NCBI GenBank assembly: GCA_029260035.1 | Contig: JAJDEA010000217.1 | Span: 1-55,793, forward strand | From: Phycisphaerae bacterium | Lineage (GTDB): Bacteria; Planctomycetota; Phycisphaerae; UBA1845 | Direction: 5' to 3' | Length of the DNA: 55,793 nt | In this document: one piece after another, positions 53,429-55,793 of the stretch | Layout of the letters: each line of letters begins with the position of its first letter | Numbering within the stretch: the stretch's first letter is position 1 | Translations under genes and position numbers: made by a program | The notes under the pieces: generated by a model | Seen by the model: the letters and a program-made list of their open reading frames with translations, nothing else | Databases searched by the model: none | What the model was told of the DNA's origin: nothing

Positions 53429-53562
53429 GGTGTGCTCCCGTACAGGTTCTGCGAAGCGCATAGATTATCGATGCCAAATTCTCTGCAAGATCATCGGTTC
53501 AGTGTAAGATCAACTTGCGACCGGCGCGGATGAAACGAAGCAATGATGGCGTCCTTTCTCGG

Positions 53563-53576
53563 CTGTTTTCAAACAG
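53563..53576. promoter_or_regulatory. Palindrome CTGTTTTCAAACAG
   Basis: This imperfect palindrome lies between the lipoprotein and the RF-like gene. It resembles the perfect palindrome at 7975-7995 (shared TTTTCAAA core), so the same regulator might bind both; this is weak evidence. Confidence 0.2.
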
Positions 53577-53630
53577 TCAGTCCGATAGAATGAGAGCCGG
53601 TTAGCCAGGCGCAGAGGAAGGGCATCGCGG

Positions 53631-53693
53631 ATGCGATTGGTAGGCCGCAAAAAGGTGCGGAATCGTCTGAACGTGAATCCCAATTATTATTAG
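53631..53693 (+). CDS. Possible 20-codon basic peptide
   Basis: ATG at 53631, preceded by AGGAAGGG with about nine bases of spacing, opens a 20-residue frame ending in TAG at 53691. The peptide is basic (VGRKKVRNRLNVN). It could be a leader peptide for the release-factor-like gene that follows. A chance reading frame is just as likely. Confidence 0.18.
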   Translation: MRLVGRKKVRNRLNVNPNYY

Positions 53694-53729
53694 CGCCGTA
53701 CGGTTGGTTCTGATCTGCGAGCTGCGGTT

Positions 53730-54269
53730 ATGACGGATGATCTTGATTGGAACGCGAATAGGTTCTTGGACCTGGATGATGATGTCCTGGTTGGTCAGTG
53801 CATGGTAGACTGTTATCGGTCGCAGGGGCCAGGTGGGCAAAAGCGGAACAAGACGAGTTCAGCGGTTCGGCTTAGGCATCAGCCTACAGGACTTGTTGCA
53901 ACAGCGGTCGAAGACCGGTCTCAACATGTGAACAAGGCGAGGGCGATCAAACGATTGCGCCTTACGATTGCGCTCACCCTGAGGCAGACGATTTCCTTGG
54001 TGGATTTTTCTCCGAGTGAGTTGTTGAGTGAGTGCATTGATAAGCAGAGCCGGTTACAGGTTGGCTTGAGGGACCATCGCTATAACCACGTTGTCGCCGA
54101 GATTCTCGACATCTTGCACGCGTGCGATATGCGCGTCAGCGAAGCGGCGAAGCAAATCGGCATCTCGACCGGGCGTTTGACCAGCTTCCTACAGCGAAAT
54201 CCGAAGCTATTCGGGAAGGTAAACGAGATGAGAGTTGCCGTCGGAACGAAACCCTTGCGGCACGGCTGA
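53730..54269 (+). CDS. Release-factor-like protein with GGQ motif
   Basis: A 179-residue protein. The catalytic GGQ at residues 35-37 is in [19 protein letters not shown], the hallmark of class-I release factors and the ArfB/YaeJ rescue hydrolases. There is no codon-recognition domain, since the protein is only half the length of RF1/RF2. The C-terminal half is helical ([40 protein letters not shown]) and resembles a helix-turn-helix rather than the short basic tail of ArfB. It is probably a ribosome-rescue peptidyl-tRNA hydrolase of the planctomycete type. The ribosome-binding site is weak. moaB follows. Confidence 0.85.
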   Translation: MTDDLDWNANRFLDLDDDVLVGQCMVDCYRSQGPGGQKRNKTSSAVRLRHQPTGLVATAVEDRSQHVNKARAIKRLRLTIALTLRQTISLVDFSPSELLSECIDKQSRLQVGLRDHRYNHVVAEILDILHACDMRVSEAAKQIGISTGRLTSFLQRNPKLFGKVNEMRVAVGTKPLRHG

Positions 54270-54329
54270 ACGGACGCAAGGTCGATAACGAAGTGCAATG
54301 TTCCGAGAATTGTATGAAGGTGCTTGATA

Positions 54330-54833
54330 ATGCCTGCAGGTGAGCATAATAACCAAATTGTCGATGCAGTTCGATGCGCAATTATTACCGTAAGTGACAG
54401 CAGAACGCCCGAAACGGACAAGAGTGGTTCGTTAATTCGTGAGCGGCTTGAGTCTGCCGGTCATCTCGTTGCAGACTACAAGATCATTCCTGATGACGTC
54501 ACGCCGATTGGCGACGCCGTACGTCGCTTTTGCGAAGGCGAGCTATGTCAAGCTGTCATATTGACGGGTGGCACAGGCATTGCGCGACGAGACGTTACTC
54601 TTGAGGCGCTCCATCCGTTGCTTGAACGACACATCGAAGGATTTGGCGAATTGTTCCGCATGCTTAGCTACAAGGAAGTTGGGGCGGCTGCCATGCTGTC
54701 TCGTGCCTTCGCGGGCGTGTGTTGCGGTACAGCAGTATTCGCGTTGCCTGGCTCGACCGCAGCGGTTCGGCTTGCAATGGACGATCTGATTCTACCGGAG
54801 TTGGGCCATATGGTTTCGCTCCTTTCGCAATAG
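54330..54833 (+). CDS. Molybdenum cofactor biosynthesis protein MoaB/MogA-like
   Basis: A 167-residue molybdopterin-adenylyltransferase-fold protein. It has AIITVSDSRTPETDKSGSLI at the N-terminus and the substrate-loop block ILTGGTGIARRDVTLEALHPLL. The C-terminus FALPGSTAAVRLAMDDLILPEL is also typical. MoaB/MogA activate or adenylylate molybdopterin; which activity applies is undecided. GAAGG about nine bases before the ATG at 54330 favours it over a TTG six bases earlier. No other moa or mob gene is in the window. Confidence 0.93.
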   Translation: MPAGEHNNQIVDAVRCAIITVSDSRTPETDKSGSLIRERLESAGHLVADYKIIPDDVTPIGDAVRRFCEGELCQAVILTGGTGIARRDVTLEALHPLLERHIEGFGELFRMLSYKEVGAAAMLSRAFAGVCCGTAVFALPGSTAAVRLAMDDLILPELGHMVSLLSQ

Positions 54834-54843
54834 CTTTCGCCTG

Positions 54844-54868
54844 AGGGCCTTTTCGACGAAAGTGCCCT
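54844..54868. terminator. Hairpin after moaB
   Basis: AGGGC (54844-54848) and GCCCT (54864-54868) with inner TTTTCG/CGAAA pairing make an imperfect stem directly after the moaB stop. No clear T-run follows, so termination is tentative. Confidence 0.3.
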
Positions 54869-54976
54869 GACGCCTCTACTTTCCGCTCTTCCCACTGGAA
54901 CGGGCAACTAAACCCACGCCTGCGAACGTCCGATTACTCCATTGCAAGACTTAAACTGTTAGCGGGAGCGTTGCGC

Positions 54977-55793
54977 ATGATTATGAATAGCGTCCGAAAT
55001 GAGTCAGCCATAGGGACGGGCGACGCCCCGCGCGAAGTAGACTTGCTTCTACTCAACCCGCCCTGGACTAGCAAGGACCAGAACATCTGGCATGGAATCA
55101 AAGGCGCGATGCCTCCGCTCGGCCTATTGAGCATCGCGGCATTTGCAGAACGCGAAGGCTATTCTGTTCAGGTTCTGGACGTCCACGTTGAGCGGTGGAG
55201 CATTCAGGATTTTCGTGAGGCGATTAAGGACATCAAGCCGAAGTACGTCGGCATCAGCGTGATGACGGCGACAGCGATAGCGTCGAATCGTGTAGCGCAA
55301 ATCGTGAAGGAAGTCCATCCGGATTGCGTGCTGGTCGTTGGCGGCGTCCATGCTGAGTCTATGCCGACCGAGTGTCTCAAGAATAATGCTATTGATGCGG
55401 TCGTGCGGGGTGACGGTGAGATCACGATGTCTCGAATTGTCTCGGGGGAGCCGTTCGAGAATGTCAATGGCGTGAGTTTTCGGCGTAACGGCGTGGCTAT
55501 TCACAATCCGCCCGCTGAGGTGATCGAAGACCTTGATACGCTTCCGATGCCTGCGTATCACCTGGTTCCGATGAGCAAGTATTATCCGTCTATTGGCGCT
55601 TACCGCAGACTCCCCGCAATCAACATGTTGATGACAAGAGGTTGCCCAGGAAAATGTACTTTCTGCAACAGTGCAGAAACCAGGCTGCGAACGCGATCGG
55701 CGGATCGAGTCGTAGAGGAAATCGTCCACTTGCGCAAGACCTATGGAATTCGCGAGATTCAATTCTACGACGACACGTGTACCATGTTCAAGC
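54977..55793 (+). CDS. B12-binding radical SAM protein, partial at window end
   Basis: The first 272 codons of a gene that leaves the window. The N-terminal part is a B12-binding domain (VDLLLLNPPWTSKDQNIWHG, PPLGLLSIAAFAE, GISVMTATAIASN, VVGGVHAESMPTE, VVRGDGEITMSRI). From about residue 215 the radical SAM domain begins: MLMTRGCPGKCTFCNS gives C223, C227 and C230 in CxxxCxxC spacing. This class includes P-methyltransferase, BchE-type and hopanoid-modifying enzymes; the function cannot be named from this part. A GGGAG about nine bases upstream supports the ATG at 54977. Confidence 0.9.
   Translation, partial: MIMNSVRNESAIGTGDAPREVDLLLLNPPWTSKDQNIWHGIKGAMPPLGLLSIAAFAEREGYSVQVLDVHVERWSIQDFREAIKDIKPKYVGISVMTATAIASNRVAQIVKEVHPDCVLVVGGVHAESMPTECLKNNAIDAVVRGDGEITMSRIVSGEPFENVNGVSFRRNGVAIHNPPAEVIEDLDTLPMPAYHLVPMSKYYPSIGAYRRLPAINMLMTRGCPGKCTFCNSAETRLRTRSADRVVEEIVHLRKTYGIREIQFYDDTCTMFK

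Overview
The window looks like a chromosomal segment of a moderate-GC member of the Planctomycetota, possibly Phycisphaerae-like. This rests on co-occurrence rather than on one marker. Seen together are PEP-CTERM/exosortase-associated enzymes and a PEP-CTERM cargo protein, a sigma factor coupled to a Ser/Thr kinase, a BlaI-M56 pair, a very long TPR protein with ExbB/ExbD and a PD40/terpene-cyclase-like fusion, an FG-GAP lipoprotein with cysteine-rich 'GACC' modules, and GYF_2-tagged proteins. Housekeeping genes (rplM-rpsI, nadA, xseAB, eno, a polyprenyl diphosphate synthase) are mixed among accessory loci. No tRNA, rRNA, CRISPR array or intact insertion sequence was seen.

Layout. 1-3.6 kb: the end of an exopolysaccharide/PEP-CTERM cluster (FemAB-like protein, glycosyltransferase), a perfect REPIN-like inverted repeat and an orphan membrane protein. 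3.7-7.8 kb: PilZ protein, GYF_2/AIM24 protein, ribosomal L13-S9, polyprenyl diphosphate synthase. 8.2-12.1 kb: two tandem paralogous CgeB-type glycosyltransferases and two FkbM methyltransferase modules, one of them fused. 12.2-15.6 kb: a probable minus-strand structured RNA, a sigma factor overlapping a membrane Ser/Thr kinase, and a small secreted protein whose 3' end overlaps the kinase gene antisense. 15.9-24.5 kb: nadA, a PH-domain protein, a Rieske protein with an M50-like protease, a TolC-like protein, a radical SAM protein, xseA-xseB.

24.5-37.3 kb, all minus strand: BlaI repressor, 1099-residue M56 protein, 1059-residue TPR protein, ExbB, ExbD and a 1429-residue fusion (PD40 propeller, TonB-like membrane segment, alpha-toroid, carboxypeptidase-regulatory-like domain). 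This is the strongest candidate for an undescribed system: a proton-motive-force-driven envelope machine, perhaps under BlaI/M56 control. 37.5-42.9 kb: a Mn/Zn-type ABC transporter operon in which both permeases end in DtxR-like domains, beside a stand-alone DtxR/MntR regulator with a dyad in its own promoter.

43-55.8 kb: a PEP-CTERM protein, a TlpA-like thioredoxin, a secreted protein with a different C-terminal anchor, an ABC-2 exporter, enolase followed by an FtsB/DivIC-like gene, a decayed second REPIN copy, an FG-GAP lipoprotein, a GGQ-containing release-factor-like protein, MoaB and the 5' part of a B12-binding radical SAM gene that runs off the window.
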